DNA of 64,000 nt, taken from contig NZ_CP059066.1 of the NCBI RefSeq assembly GCF_017301615.1, forward strand, positions 806,001 through 870,000, in the 5' to 3' direction. The notes beneath the pieces were generated by a model. That model saw only the letters and a list, made by a program, of their open reading frames with translations. It was not told where the DNA came from and ran no database searches. Shown in pieces: positions 8,488 through 17,787 of this stretch. The DNA comes from Koleobacter methoxysyntrophicus (GTDB taxonomy: Bacteria; Bacillota; Thermosediminibacteria; Koleobacterales; Koleobacteraceae). Numbering within the stretch: position 1 is the first letter of the stretch; every line of letters begins with the position of its first letter. Both the position numbers and the translations under genes were made by a program.

Positions 8488-8618
8488 GTTTTTTTGCAGT
8501 CATACAGATTAAAACATTCATATCATCTTTAAATATTCTCCCTAATCTATTGTATTTTATACACACGGAAAATGTGGTTTCTTTAATTTTCCATATTTTA
8601 TTCCATATTTTATTTAAA

Positions 8619-9872
8619 TTATTCAAAGTTATGTTTTAAAATGGACGTTATGAATTCGATATTGTTTTTAGCCTTGGAAACCTTCTCTATGAAGGTTTCA
8701 ACAGCTTCAACAGTTCCCAGGGAATGTAAGGTTTTTCTGAGGGCCCATACTGCTTCAAGTTCATTGGGGGTATAAAGGAGCTCTTCTTTGCGGGTTCCGG
8801 AACGTTTGATATCAATGGCAGGGAAAACCCTTCTTTCAGCCAATTTCCTGTCCAGGTGAAGTTCCATATTGCCCGTTCCCTTAAATTCTTCGTATATTAC
8901 TTCATCCATCCTGCTGCCTGTATCTATAAGGGCAGTAGCCAGAATGGTCAGGCTCCCTCCTTCTTCAATATTTCTTGCTGCACCGAAAAACCGCTTCGGT
9001 TTATGCAGAGAACTGGGGTCAAGGCCACCGGAAAGGGTTCTGCCCGTGGGGGGAACAACCAGATTGTTTGCGCGGGCAAGGCGGGTTATGCTGTCAAGGA
9101 GGATAACCACATCTTTTCCCGATTCTACCAATCTCTGCGCCCTTTCGAGGACCATATCCGCTACCTTGATATGATTTTCGGGGGGTTCATCGAAAGTGGA
9201 GCTGACGACTTCACCCTTTACCGAACGCTGCATATCAGTTACTTCTTCGGGCCTTTCATCTATCAATAGGACGATAAGGTCTATATCGGGGTAATTAGTC
9301 TCAATGCTGTTAGCTATTTCTTTTAAAAGCACCGTTTTGCCGGCTTTAGGCGGAGCAACAATCAGGCCCCGCTGACCTTTACCGATAGGGGCTATTAAAT
9401 CGATTATTCGGGTTGAAGTCCTTTCTGGGGTAGTCTCAAGGGTGAGCCTTTCATTGGGATAGATAGGTGTCAGGGAATCGAAATGGTATCTCGATAAAGC
9501 ATGTTCCGGGTCCAGGCCATTGACAGCCTGAACATGTAGGAGGGCTTTGTATTTCTCATTATCCTTGGGGGGGCGGATCTTCCCTGAAACCATATCCCCT
9601 GTGCGTAGATTAAATCTCCTTATCTGGGTCTGGGATATATAGATATCTTCAGGGCTCGGAAGATAATTATCTATCCGCAAAAACCCGTAACCTTCAGGAA
9701 GGATTTCTAAAACCCCTTGCGAAAACATCAGCCCGTCTTTTTCCGTCTGGCTTTCCAGGATTTTAAATATGAGTTCCTTTTTCCTGTATTTATAATAACC
9801 GGGAATACCTAATTCCTTCGCAATCTGATGAAGTTCTGAAATGGTATTTTTTTCAAGTTCCGATATGTCCAA
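8619..9872 (-). CDS. rho: Transcription termination factor Rho
   Basis: Hexameric RNA-dependent ATPase that terminates transcription. It has the N-terminal Rho-N helical domain, the cold-shock-like RNA-binding domain with GYGFLR, Walker A (PPKAGKT), Walker B ([13 protein letters not shown]) and the Q/R-loop region [10 protein letters not shown]. An ATG lies 16 codons upstream (9920), but TTG 9872 sits five bases after a near-perfect GGAGGTG and starts [14 protein letters not shown], the normal beginning of Rho; I take the TTG (417 residues). It continues the conserved fba-tal-glpX-rho series. Confidence 0.96.
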   Translation of the reverse strand: MDISELEKNTISELHQIAKELGIPGYYKYRKKELIFKILESQTEKDGLMFSQGVLEILPEGYGFLRIDNYLPSPEDIYISQTQIRRFNLRTGDMVSGKIRPPKDNEKYKALLHVQAVNGLDPEHALSRYHFDSLTPIYPNERLTLETTPERTSTRIIDLIAPIGKGQRGLIVAPPKAGKTVLLKEIANSIETNYPDIDLIVLLIDERPEEVTDMQRSVKGEVVSSTFDEPPENHIKVADMVLERAQRLVESGKDVVILLDSITRLARANNLVVPPTGRTLSGGLDPSSLHKPKRFFGAARNIEEGGSLTILATALIDTGSRMDEVIYEEFKGTGNMELHLDRKLAERRVFPAIDIKRSGTRKEELLYTPNELEAVWALRKTLHSLGTVEAVETFIEKVSKAKNNIEFITSILKHNFE

Positions 9873-9946
9873 TTTCCCACCTCCATTTAAGTTCAAATTC
9901 GGAGTTTTTGGGACCTTCACCAGAGGGTAAAAGCCGCCTTTTCTCC

Positions 9947-10114
9947 TCAGGTTTTACTTTCTTTTAAATCAATTATCTTCTTTAGATTTTCGTTTATCGT
10001 AAGGATACAGCACTTTTCTTCCTGCTGGTCATACCACGAACAGGTTTCGCCAAAACAGTTGCTTTTTGTCCATGATGAAGCACCCACTGCAAAGGGGCAC
10101 ATCTTTCCTTTCAT
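9947..10114 (-). CDS. Small cysteine-rich protein of unknown function
   Basis: 55 residues with five cysteines: CPF near the N-terminus, [12 protein letters not shown] in the middle and KCCIL. The pattern suggests a metal site or disulfides, but I do not recognise a named family. A GGAGG eight bases before ATG 10114 decides the start; the ATG at 10129 overlaps that ribosome binding site. It starts right after the glpX stop codon and precedes rho, so it belongs to this operon. Confidence 0.7.
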   Translation of the reverse strand: MKGKMCPFAVGASSWTKSNCFGETCSWYDQQEEKCCILTINENLKKIIDLKESKT

Positions 10115-10129
10115 ACGTATAACCTCCAT

Positions 10130-11116
10130 TTAAGAATAGTATAAAGTTTTTTCCCCTTTAGCATAAGGCGGCTTTTTATCCAGTTTATGGAAGGCTTCTA
10201 CGAAACGGATGGTACCCGTTTTCGCTCTCATGACCAGGGAATGGGTTATAGCCCCTTTCCCTGAATACCTGACACCCTTCAGAAGGTCACCGTCGGTTAT
10301 CCCCGTTGCCGAAAAAAACACATCATTTCCCTTTACCAAGTCATCCAGAGTTAATACCCTGTTCGGGTCTTTCAACCCCATTTTTTTGCACCGTTCAAAT
10401 TCCTCTTCATTTTGGGGAACCAGCCTTCCCTGCAGTTCCCCTCCCAGACATTTCAAGCCTGCTGCTGCAATAACCCCTTCAGGTGCTCCTCCAATGCCCA
10501 TAAGCATATCTACTCCGGTATTCTCAAAACCTGCAGCGATAGCAGGGGCCACATCTCCATCGGTAATCAGTTTAATCCTGGCCCCGGCCTTCCGCACCTC
10601 TCTGATCAATTTTTCATGCCTTTCTCTATCCAGAATCACTACCGTAAGGTCTCCTATGCTCTTATTGAGAGCATCAGCTACCGCTTTAAGGTTTTCAAGC
10701 ACCGGGGCATTTAAATCTATCTTTCCTGCTGCTTTTGGCCCTACGGCTATTTTCTCCATATACATATCGGGAGCATGGAGGAGACAGCCTCTTTCTGCCA
10801 CAGCTACTACAGATATAGCATTGGGAAGGCCTTTCGCAACAAGATTTGTGCCTTCCAGAGGGTCTACTGCAATGTCAACATACGGCTCTTCACCGGTTCC
10901 CAGCTTTTCCCCTATATAAAGCATTGGGGCTTCATCCATCTCCCCTTCACCTATAACCACAGTACCGTCTATATGGATAGTATCGAAAACACCCCTCATG
11001 CCGTTAACAGCAGCCTGATCTGCTGCTATCTTATCTCCTCTGCCCATTAAACGGCCCGAAGCAAGGGCTGCTGCTTCAGTAACCCTTACGAATTCGAGGG
11101 CCAGTTCTCTTTCCAT
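10130..11116 (-). CDS. glpX: Fructose-1,6-bisphosphatase class II
   Basis: Gluconeogenic phosphatase converting fructose 1,6-bisphosphate to fructose 6-phosphate. 328 residues, normal length for GlpX. Family motifs include [15 protein letters not shown] (metal-binding acidic residues), [20 protein letters not shown], and [16 protein letters not shown]-like GGAPEGV. It sits between the transaldolase gene and rho, the same neighbourhood as in B. subtilis. Start ATG 11116. Confidence 0.96.
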   Translation of the reverse strand: MERELALEFVRVTEAAALASGRLMGRGDKIAADQAAVNGMRGVFDTIHIDGTVVIGEGEMDEAPMLYIGEKLGTGEEPYVDIAVDPLEGTNLVAKGLPNAISVVAVAERGCLLHAPDMYMEKIAVGPKAAGKIDLNAPVLENLKAVADALNKSIGDLTVVILDRERHEKLIREVRKAGARIKLITDGDVAPAIAAGFENTGVDMLMGIGGAPEGVIAAAGLKCLGGELQGRLVPQNEEEFERCKKMGLKDPNRVLTLDDLVKGNDVFFSATGITDGDLLKGVRYSGKGAITHSLVMRAKTGTIRFVEAFHKLDKKPPYAKGEKTLYYS

Positions 11117-11219
11117 CGGATTACCCCCTTTACCCGGTGCCTTAGTGCAAGAAACTCATGCTATCTATCGGAACCGGAAAGCTTTATAATATGCCTTTAT
11201 AGGGCAACTGCCCTGTTCA

Positions 11220-11870
11220 TTAAGATTTTTCCGTCACCTTTTCCCAATCTGCTAAAAAGCGCATTATCCCCAGGTCTGTCATGGGGTGTTTCGTCATCTT
11301 CTCCAGCACATTGTAGGGAACGGTAGCTATATCCGCTCCGGCTTTAGCAGCTTCTACAACATGCATGGGGTGCCGGATGCTGGCCGCTATTATCTCTGTT
11401 TCTATACCGTAATTATAGAATATTTCCGCTATATCCCCTACCAGTTCTATCCCATATCCGCCTACATCATCCAGACGACCTACAAAGGGGCTTACATAAG
11501 CTGCTCCCGCTCTAGCCGCCAGAAGGGCTTGGTTCACCGAAAAGATCAGGGTTACATTGGTTTTGATTCCTTCCTGACTCAATTTACTTACGGCTTTAAG
11601 GCCCTCAATGGTCATGGGTATTTTGACAACCACATTTTCGGCAAGAGAAGCAAGGGTCCTCGCTTCTTCAATCATTCCGTCAAGTTCCATACTGATAACC
11701 TCGGCACTAACGGGGCCCTTTACAATCCCGCATATTTCCTTTATTGTAGGGTGAAATTCTTTGTTTTCTTTTGCGATTAATGTAGGATTTGTTGTCACCC
11801 CTGAAAGGATACCCCAGCTATTAGCCTCCTTTATTTCTTCGATATTTGCGGTATCTATAAAGAATTTCAT
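11220..11870 (-). CDS. Transaldolase of the fructose-6-phosphate aldolase type
   Basis: 216-residue TIM barrel of the TalC/FSA/MipB branch, much shorter than TalB transaldolases. It begins [17 protein letters not shown] with the conserved Asp, has GVTTNPTL and the Schiff-base Lys in VVVKIPMT at about residue 85. It either transfers dihydroxyacetone units in the pentose phosphate pathway or acts as fructose-6-phosphate aldolase; the sequence alone does not decide. Three bases separate it from the fba stop, and both lead into glpX. Confidence 0.93.
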   Translation of the reverse strand: MKFFIDTANIEEIKEANSWGILSGVTTNPTLIAKENKEFHPTIKEICGIVKGPVSAEVISMELDGMIEEARTLASLAENVVVKIPMTIEGLKAVSKLSQEGIKTNVTLIFSVNQALLAARAGAAYVSPFVGRLDDVGGYGIELVGDIAEIFYNYGIETEIIAASIRHPMHVVEAAKAGADIATVPYNVLEKMTKHPMTDLGIMRFLADWEKVTEKS

Positions 11871-11873
11871 GGA

Positions 11874-12734
11874 TTATTTCCCTCCTTTCCCTGATGAACC
11901 AAAAAGACGTATCTTTTCCCTGATTACCTTCTTCATTTCTTCTTTTGCCGGCCCCAATATCTTCCTGGGATCGTATTCCTTCGGATTTTTCTCGAGAAAT
12001 TCCCTTACGGCTCTGGCAAAGGCCTGACGTATATCGGTATCTATATTTATCTTACAGATACCCCTTTCAACGGCTTTCCTTATGCTGTCTTCCGGAACTC
12101 CCGAAGCCCCGTGGAGGACCAAGGGGATATCCACAAGGCTGCTTATCTTTTCAAGGCGGTCAAAATCCAGCTTGGGTTCTCCTTTATACGGGCCATGAGC
12201 AGTACCTATGGCTATTGCCAGGGAGTCTACCCCCGTCTCTTTAACAAACCTGACGGCTTCCTGTGGATCTGTCATATATGCTTCTTTTTCTGAAACGCTT
12301 ATATCATCTTCAGTTCCTCCTATTTTACCCAGTTCTGCTTCAACGGAAACCCCTACTGCACCGGCTATTTCCACAACTTTTTTTGTTATTCTAATATTCT
12401 CTTCAAGGGGATATTTTGACCCATCTATCATCACAGAAGTAAAACCGTATCTGATACATTTAACAATCTGTTCGAAACTGGTGCCATGGTCCAGGTGAAG
12501 GGCTATCGGAATGGGAGCGATTTCGGCTGCTGCTTTAACCATGGCTGTAATATACTCTATGCCCGCATATTTCAAAGCACCCTGGCTGGCTTGAAGGATT
12601 ACAGGTGAATTCTCCTCTACAGCCGCTTCCACAATAGCCTGGACAATCTCCATGTTATTGGTATTGAAGGCACCGACCGCATAACTGCCCTTTCTGGCAT
12701 CCTGCAATATCTCCTTCACAGTAACAAACGGCAT
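11874..12734 (-). CDS. fba: Fructose-bisphosphate aldolase class II
   Basis: Zinc-dependent glycolytic aldolase, 286 residues. Visible: the zinc-ligand region ALHLDHGTSFEQ (about residues 80-91), the EAELGKIGGTED segment, AIGTAHGPYKG with the second His, and LHGASGVPE. It is the first of the fba-transaldolase-glpX-Cys protein-rho series. A 226-bp gap upstream (12735-12960) probably holds the promoter, though I could not pick a convincing pair of boxes. Confidence 0.96.
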   Translation of the reverse strand: MPFVTVKEILQDARKGSYAVGAFNTNNMEIVQAIVEAAVEENSPVILQASQGALKYAGIEYITAMVKAAAEIAPIPIALHLDHGTSFEQIVKCIRYGFTSVMIDGSKYPLEENIRITKKVVEIAGAVGVSVEAELGKIGGTEDDISVSEKEAYMTDPQEAVRFVKETGVDSLAIAIGTAHGPYKGEPKLDFDRLEKISSLVDIPLVLHGASGVPEDSIRKAVERGICKINIDTDIRQAFARAVREFLEKNPKEYDPRKILGPAKEEMKKVIREKIRLFGSSGKGGK

Positions 12735-12960
12735 ATTAGATTCCTCCTTGTTATTTTAAAAATATTTTTAGAATCTATTCTTATAATATTGGTTGCTTAA
12801 TGTAACTGACCGTCGAAAATAATTTCCAAATTAACTCTTTTAACATTAATTATTTCTCTGTCGATACGCAATATCCTTTTTTTATTGATTTTAGTATCAC
12901 CAATTTCTGAATATCCAAATTTCTCGATTGAGCAGAGTTTTATGCCCTGCTTAAACTATA

Positions 12961-13899
12961 TTATATTAATACCGGAAGATGTATGGTAAAGGTCGAACCC
13001 TTACCCGGGTTGCTGTCTACCGAAATACTGCCTTTATGATTTTCTATTATCCTTTTGCATATTGAAAGACCCAATCCGGTGCCTTCTTCTTTAGTCGTAA
13101 AAAAAGGGTTGAACAGCTTTTTTATATTTTCCGGGAGGATCCCACAGCCCGTGTCAATGATTTCGATCTTTATATCGTTATCCTGATATGTTGTAATAAC
13201 AATGAGTTCTCCCCCCTGCGGCATAGCTTCAATAGCGTTATTAAAAAGGTTTAAAAAGACCTGTTTCATATGTTCTTTATTCATGCTAATCTCAGGAATC
13301 TCTTCACAGAGACTGGTTTTAATAGAAACATTATTCATAACTGCCTTTGTCTGTATCAGGGGTACTATATCCCCTATTACCTTATTGATACTCTCTTTAC
13401 TGTAATGTCTATTATCCGGTTTAGTCAAAACGAGAAATTCCTTTATCAGTTCACTAAGCCTGTCTATTTCATTAATAATTATATTTGTATATTCCCTCCT
13501 TTCATCTGCCTCATTAAAGCTGTTTTCCAGGAGCTGTGCAAAACCTCTGATAGCCGAAAGAGGGTTTTTTATTTCATGGACGGCACCGGCTGCCAGTTCC
13601 CCTGCTATAGAAAGTTTCTCCATCATCTCGACCTTCTCCTCCATTCTCTTTTTTTCCGTTTGGTCTTCACAAAAAACAATGGAGGATAAAAGCTTCCCCT
13701 CGGAATTTTGCAATATAACGGTATCTATGTTATATACAACACAATTGCTATCTCTCTGCGTTATTATAACCCGATGGTTCCCTTCATAAACCAGAATATT
13801 GCCAAATTCGGGTATTAGGTATTCTTTTTCTGAAAAGGGATTAATGCCCCCCTGCTTTTTTTCCAGCCTATCTCCCCTCGTACTATATTCTTCAGCCAT
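12961..13899 (-). CDS. Sensor histidine kinase, soluble, likely sporulation-type
   Basis: 312 residues without transmembrane segments. The first ~85 residues form a PAS-like input domain (NILVYEGNHRVIITQRDSN...). HisKA follows with the phospho-acceptor H108 in AGAVHEIKNPLSAIRGFAQ, then the HATPase domain with N box (FLNLFNNAIEAMP), G1 (DTGCGI), F box and G2 (GTGLGLSI). The HEIKNPL box is typical of KinA/KinB-class sporulation kinases. It is 45 bases downstream of the Spo0F-like regulator gene and in the same direction, so they probably form a pair. Confidence 0.9.
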   Translation of the reverse strand: MAEEYSTRGDRLEKKQGGINPFSEKEYLIPEFGNILVYEGNHRVIITQRDSNCVVYNIDTVILQNSEGKLLSSIVFCEDQTEKKRMEEKVEMMEKLSIAGELAAGAVHEIKNPLSAIRGFAQLLENSFNEADERREYTNIIINEIDRLSELIKEFLVLTKPDNRHYSKESINKVIGDIVPLIQTKAVMNNVSIKTSLCEEIPEISMNKEHMKQVFLNLFNNAIEAMPQGGELIVITTYQDNDIKIEIIDTGCGILPENIKKLFNPFFTTKEEGTGLGLSICKRIIENHKGSISVDSNPGKGSTFTIHLPVLI

Positions 13900-13944
13900 G
13901 CTCTTTCTCCTCTCATTAGAAATTCTTTCTCCCCCATTTTAAAA

Positions 13945-14325
13945 TTATCTTTTGCTGTTTTCGGATTCAAAGAGCTTAGCTACCTTCTCCTTTAATTCTA
14001 TAATATCAAAGGGTTTTAAAAAATAGCATACGGCACCCATATTCATGGCTTTTTGTATTGATTCCATTTCTCCATAAGCCGTCATCATAATAAAAATCGC
14101 ATCCGGGATAATTCCTTTTAATTTTTCAAAGATTTCCAGACCATTCATTCCCGGAAGTTTCATATCTAAAAGTACCATATCGGGTCTCTTTTCGTTTGCA
14201 TACTCCACAGCTTCCCGACCATTTTCTGCCATATAGGTTTTATATCCTTCATTCTTAAATACTTCATGGAGCAGTCTCCTAACCCCCATTTGGTCATCCA
14301 CAATCAATATTTTCTTTTCCCCCAT
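13945..14325 (-). CDS. Spo0F-like single-domain response regulator
   Basis: 126-residue receiver domain with no output domain. Counting from ATG 14325, the key residues fall on exactly the Spo0F numbers: D10/D11 acidic pair, D54 phosphorylation site, T82 and K104. That agreement, and AGGAGG ten bases upstream, favour 14325 over the TTG at 14334. The neighbourhood (followed, after the kinase, by fba and transaldolase) equals that of Bacillus spo0F. It likely relays phosphate towards Spo0A or another acceptor; no Spo0B gene is in the window. Confidence 0.88.
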   Translation of the reverse strand: MGEKKILIVDDQMGVRRLLHEVFKNEGYKTYMAENGREAVEYANEKRPDMVLLDMKLPGMNGLEIFEKLKGIIPDAIFIMMTAYGEMESIQKAMNMGAVCYFLKPFDIIELKEKVAKLFESENSKR

Positions 14326-14452
14326 GGGCCTCAAACCTCCTCGTTGTTTTCCCTCCTGAAAAATTATACAGTATTGACCAATAAGTAGTTATTTCGATAT
14401 AGACACAAAAATTCCTTTACATTTGCTTTTCAATTTAGAATAATATTAAAAT

Positions 14453-14483
14453 ATAAAAAAACTAGACGGTGTACAGCCGTCTA
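14453..14483 (-). terminator. Rho-independent terminator of the subtilase gene
   Basis: TAGACGG-CTGTACA-CCGTCTA then GTTTTTTTATATT on the minus strand, about 45 bases after the peptidase stop codon. Confidence 0.85.
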
Positions 14484-14529
14484 CATAACATTCCTCCTGC
14501 CATCTATTCTTTTGCCTCTATCATTGTAA

Positions 14530-17500
14530 TTATTGTATGGAAAGAGGAATATTTATGGGATTATCTATAATGAAGGTTCTGTTATAGGGAGCATATTCCT
14601 TATGGTCTATAGATATATTAAGAAAGTAGCGGCTCTGCCCGTCAGGTAGACAGACAGTCCCCTTACCGTTTTTCACCTCATATACCCTGCCGTTAATATG
14701 CACAACGGTATTGACAGGTCTTTTTGTCAGGCTATCCCTTACGGTAAGATTTACGTTTAAGCCCTTTCCCGGAATCCTCTCTGCCGGTATCGCATCCACC
14801 AGTAATTCCTTTTGATTTATATATACCCTTACCGGCAGGGCGGAAACAACTTTACCGTTATCGGTGTTTTCTACCATAAGATAACCCAGATATGTCCCCG
14901 GGACATCCGGCAGCGTAAGGTTCACCGGAACCCTCCATATCTCACCTTTTTTCCATAAAGCCTCCGTATTCTCTACATTTATTAAGCCTTTATCCTCCAG
15001 AATCTGCTGCAGATACTCCACACGGGTGTTCCCCCGGGGTATCTTATAACCATCCAGATATGCTATATACTGCCCGGGTTGAGGGTAGAATATCTCTATC
15101 CATTCCCTCCAATCGTTGAAAACGGCAGATTGAGCAATTTCTTCCCACTCTCCCCTTTTGGTGTTATAGTAGTACAGATAAAGGTCTATATCAACTCCCG
15201 GGTCCTGATAACCTTCAAGGGATATCATTAGTTTTAAGGTTCCCGGCGGGACATCTATTATAGGGCCTGTTGTTATCTCATTCTGAAAAACTTCCAGCTC
15301 AAGTTTTTTTACACCCCCTTTAATATCAGCAAGGCCCATCCCTATAACCTTACCGGAAAAATCGCCAAAATGGTTTTCGAGCTCGAATTCCTGGTATACA
15401 CCTTTTACCCTTTCCCCCTCCAGTATTATAATATCCCATGAGGATTCGGACCAGCTTATGCCCTTAATTTCCGCCGATATCCTGTAAATGCTGTGGTCGA
15501 GGGCAAAATCTGCAAGGACAGGGTCGCAGTATACAACTATCTCCCATACCCCTTCTTCGGGTTTTTCAATTTCTATCGATGCCCTGTCTTTTGATTGGGT
15601 CAGGTCAAGCCCTATATATTCCGATCTGTCGACCTCTCTCCCTGAAGGGTCAATAATATGCAGCCTCACCCTTCCCCGATGGATACCCTCTTGGTCCTTC
15701 GGTGTCTCTATCTGCACTATGAATTTATCCATATGAGCGGGGATATTGAAGAAATACCTGTTCCACTTTGCCGGAGATAAAGAATCCTCTTTTTCGAAAA
15801 CATAGTTACTACTTCCCCCGAATTCAAAGGGTATTATTACGGTTACAGGAAGCTCCATGTCTCTTCCATAGGTGTTCGGGTCATCTCCTGTCAAAATAGC
15901 CGTATACAATCCAGGCTTTTCCGGAAGAGTTAAACCCAGCTTTATTTGTCTGCTCTTCCCCTTGGGAAGGATTACTTTTTGCCTGTCCGGTTTCATCCAG
16001 GGCACCGCTGACTTTAAATCTACAGTAAGCGGTGTATTAGAATCAAAATTTGTTAATGAAATAAACAGCCCCTCAGGAACCTCTCCTCTAAAATAAATAC
16101 CGTTTCCCGTCTGGGTAAAGGGATTATATACCGTTGCTGACAATTTAGGCAGACTTTTAAGGTTTTTGAGGTGTTCCCAGGCCCTTTTTACATCAATTAA
16201 ACCGAAACCCTGTTCTGCAGTAGTGTAACCGTCAAGGAACCTCGCTCCCATCTCCAGGGCCCTCCGCAGAGTCTGGTAATTGCAGCTTATGTTTTCCTCC
16301 TTTGCCCTGTTTATTAGAAGGGCAATACTTCCTGAAACATGGGGTGCTGCCATACTGGTGCCGTCCAGCAGGAAATATCCCCCGTTATCCCATATATTAA
16401 CAGTTGATACAGCACTCCCTGGAGCGATAACATTTGGGGTTATTGACCCGTCCAGTCGGGGACCCATGGCACTAAAATACCACAGCCCCTCACTTTTAAC
16501 ATCACAGTTATAATTCAGTTTCCATATCTCCGGGGATATATATGCCCCTACAGTTATAGCTTCTATCCTATCGCCCGGTGTCAGGCTGGTCCCTATTCCC
16601 GGTCCATCATTCCCTGCCGCAATGACAAAAACCACATTGTAACGGGAAGATAGATAATTTATCTTTTGGGCTTGAACACTGGTCCCGGCCCCGGAACTCA
16701 ACAGGGTTCCGATGCTTATATTTATTACATCTGCCCCCATAGTTGCTGCATATTCCATTGCTCTGGATATGCTGTCCCATGACCCGTCCCCCGAAGACCC
16801 CAATGCCTTTAGTGCCATTATCTTAGCCCCCGGAGCAACACCGGTGATTTTCCCGTTGGCCCCTATTATGCCGGCCACATGGGTTCCATGCCCGTTTCCG
16901 TCAAACCCTATCTTTACCTTCTGACCATCGGGTTCTATATGGGCTATGACAAAGGATGACATTTCCACTTCTTCGGTAGTCTGATCGTCCTTGCCGAAAT
17001 AGTTAACCTGATGCCCTTTTGAGTATACCTTCATGGGAATTTCATCGGTTAAATCGCCATCCCTATCAGTATCCACATATACGGTATCATAAAATCCCGG
17101 AATATTGGGGTCCGTTACGAGAATCAGGAAAAAGTCTTCATCATCTCCATCTCTGTTTAAATCCATCTCTATAAAGCCCCTCTCGTCCAGCTGGTTTTCA
17201 TAAAGGAAACCGTAATAATATGCCCCGCTCTTAGATTCTATTCCACCAATCCTTACCCTGCCCTTAAAGGTGTTTATATAGCCATCGACTTTTACAGATT
17301 TATACCTGGTATCTACAAGCCCTTCATCGGTAAAATCCACCCAATCTACGATTTTTGTTTCCCCCGTTGTTGTTTCTTTTAGGTCAGGATGGGCCGCGTC
17401 AACACCGGTATCTATGACGGCAACAATAACCCCCCGCCCGTCAGCCCCACTCTCAAGTGTAAAATCTGCAGCACCTATTTCCCTTTTTGTTATTGAAAGG

Positions 17501-17697
17501 CTGTTCTGCGGTTCTTTAAAGCCGTGAAACCCATGGAGATAGGCAAGAGGGCTTTCTTCCCTCTCAACAACATTAAAATGAAGGGAATTAATGGTTATTT
17601 CTCCGGGTTCCTGACTAAGCACTCCGGTAAGTGAAGCAGTATTGCTTATTGTTATTATAAAGATAGTTAGGAAAAGCCACTTAAATTTGCGTTTCAT
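14530..17697 (-). CDS. Large secreted subtilisin-like serine protease (S8) with lectin-like/Ig-like tail
   Basis: 1055 residues. A signal peptide (about 1-28) is followed by a propeptide-like stretch and an S8 catalytic domain with triad D96 (VIDTGVD), H270 (GNGHGTHVAG) and S448 (DGTSMAAPH), and oxyanion N363. The gap between D96 and H270 is 174 residues, against about 32 in subtilisin; the insert contains two acidic DxNxDGDDED / DTDRDGDLTDE calcium-type loops. About 550 residues of beta-rich extension follow, including repeated jelly-roll or Fn3-like parts. No SLH or LPxTG anchor is visible. It adjoins four SLH protein genes, suggesting a role in maturing or trimming the surface layer. Confidence 0.93.
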   Translation of the reverse strand: MKRKFKWLFLTIFIITISNTASLTGVLSQEPGEITINSLHFNVVEREESPLAYLHGFHGFKEPQNSLSITKREIGAADFTLESGADGRGVIVAVIDTGVDAAHPDLKETTTGETKIVDWVDFTDEGLVDTRYKSVKVDGYINTFKGRVRIGGIESKSGAYYYGFLYENQLDERGFIEMDLNRDGDDEDFFLILVTDPNIPGFYDTVYVDTDRDGDLTDEIPMKVYSKGHQVNYFGKDDQTTEEVEMSSFVIAHIEPDGQKVKIGFDGNGHGTHVAGIIGANGKITGVAPGAKIMALKALGSSGDGSWDSISRAMEYAATMGADVINISIGTLLSSGAGTSVQAQKINYLSSRYNVVFVIAAGNDGPGIGTSLTPGDRIEAITVGAYISPEIWKLNYNCDVKSEGLWYFSAMGPRLDGSITPNVIAPGSAVSTVNIWDNGGYFLLDGTSMAAPHVSGSIALLINRAKEENISCNYQTLRRALEMGARFLDGYTTAEQGFGLIDVKRAWEHLKNLKSLPKLSATVYNPFTQTGNGIYFRGEVPEGLFISLTNFDSNTPLTVDLKSAVPWMKPDRQKVILPKGKSRQIKLGLTLPEKPGLYTAILTGDDPNTYGRDMELPVTVIIPFEFGGSSNYVFEKEDSLSPAKWNRYFFNIPAHMDKFIVQIETPKDQEGIHRGRVRLHIIDPSGREVDRSEYIGLDLTQSKDRASIEIEKPEEGVWEIVVYCDPVLADFALDHSIYRISAEIKGISWSESSWDIIILEGERVKGVYQEFELENHFGDFSGKVIGMGLADIKGGVKKLELEVFQNEITTGPIIDVPPGTLKLMISLEGYQDPGVDIDLYLYYYNTKRGEWEEIAQSAVFNDWREWIEIFYPQPGQYIAYLDGYKIPRGNTRVEYLQQILEDKGLINVENTEALWKKGEIWRVPVNLTLPDVPGTYLGYLMVENTDNGKVVSALPVRVYINQKELLVDAIPAERIPGKGLNVNLTVRDSLTKRPVNTVVHINGRVYEVKNGKGTVCLPDGQSRYFLNISIDHKEYAPYNRTFIIDNPINIPLSIQ

Positions 17698-17787
17698 TTT
17701 ATCCTCCTCATTTGCTGCCCGACCCTTCTATTCCCTAATTTTCCCGTATTAAATGGTATTGGTATCAGGCCTAGAACCAACTTAGTT

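Noticed and set aside
10209-10919. 236-codon plus-strand ORF
   Set aside because: It is fully antisense to glpX, with low-complexity Ser/Pro/Phe content typical of a shadow frame.
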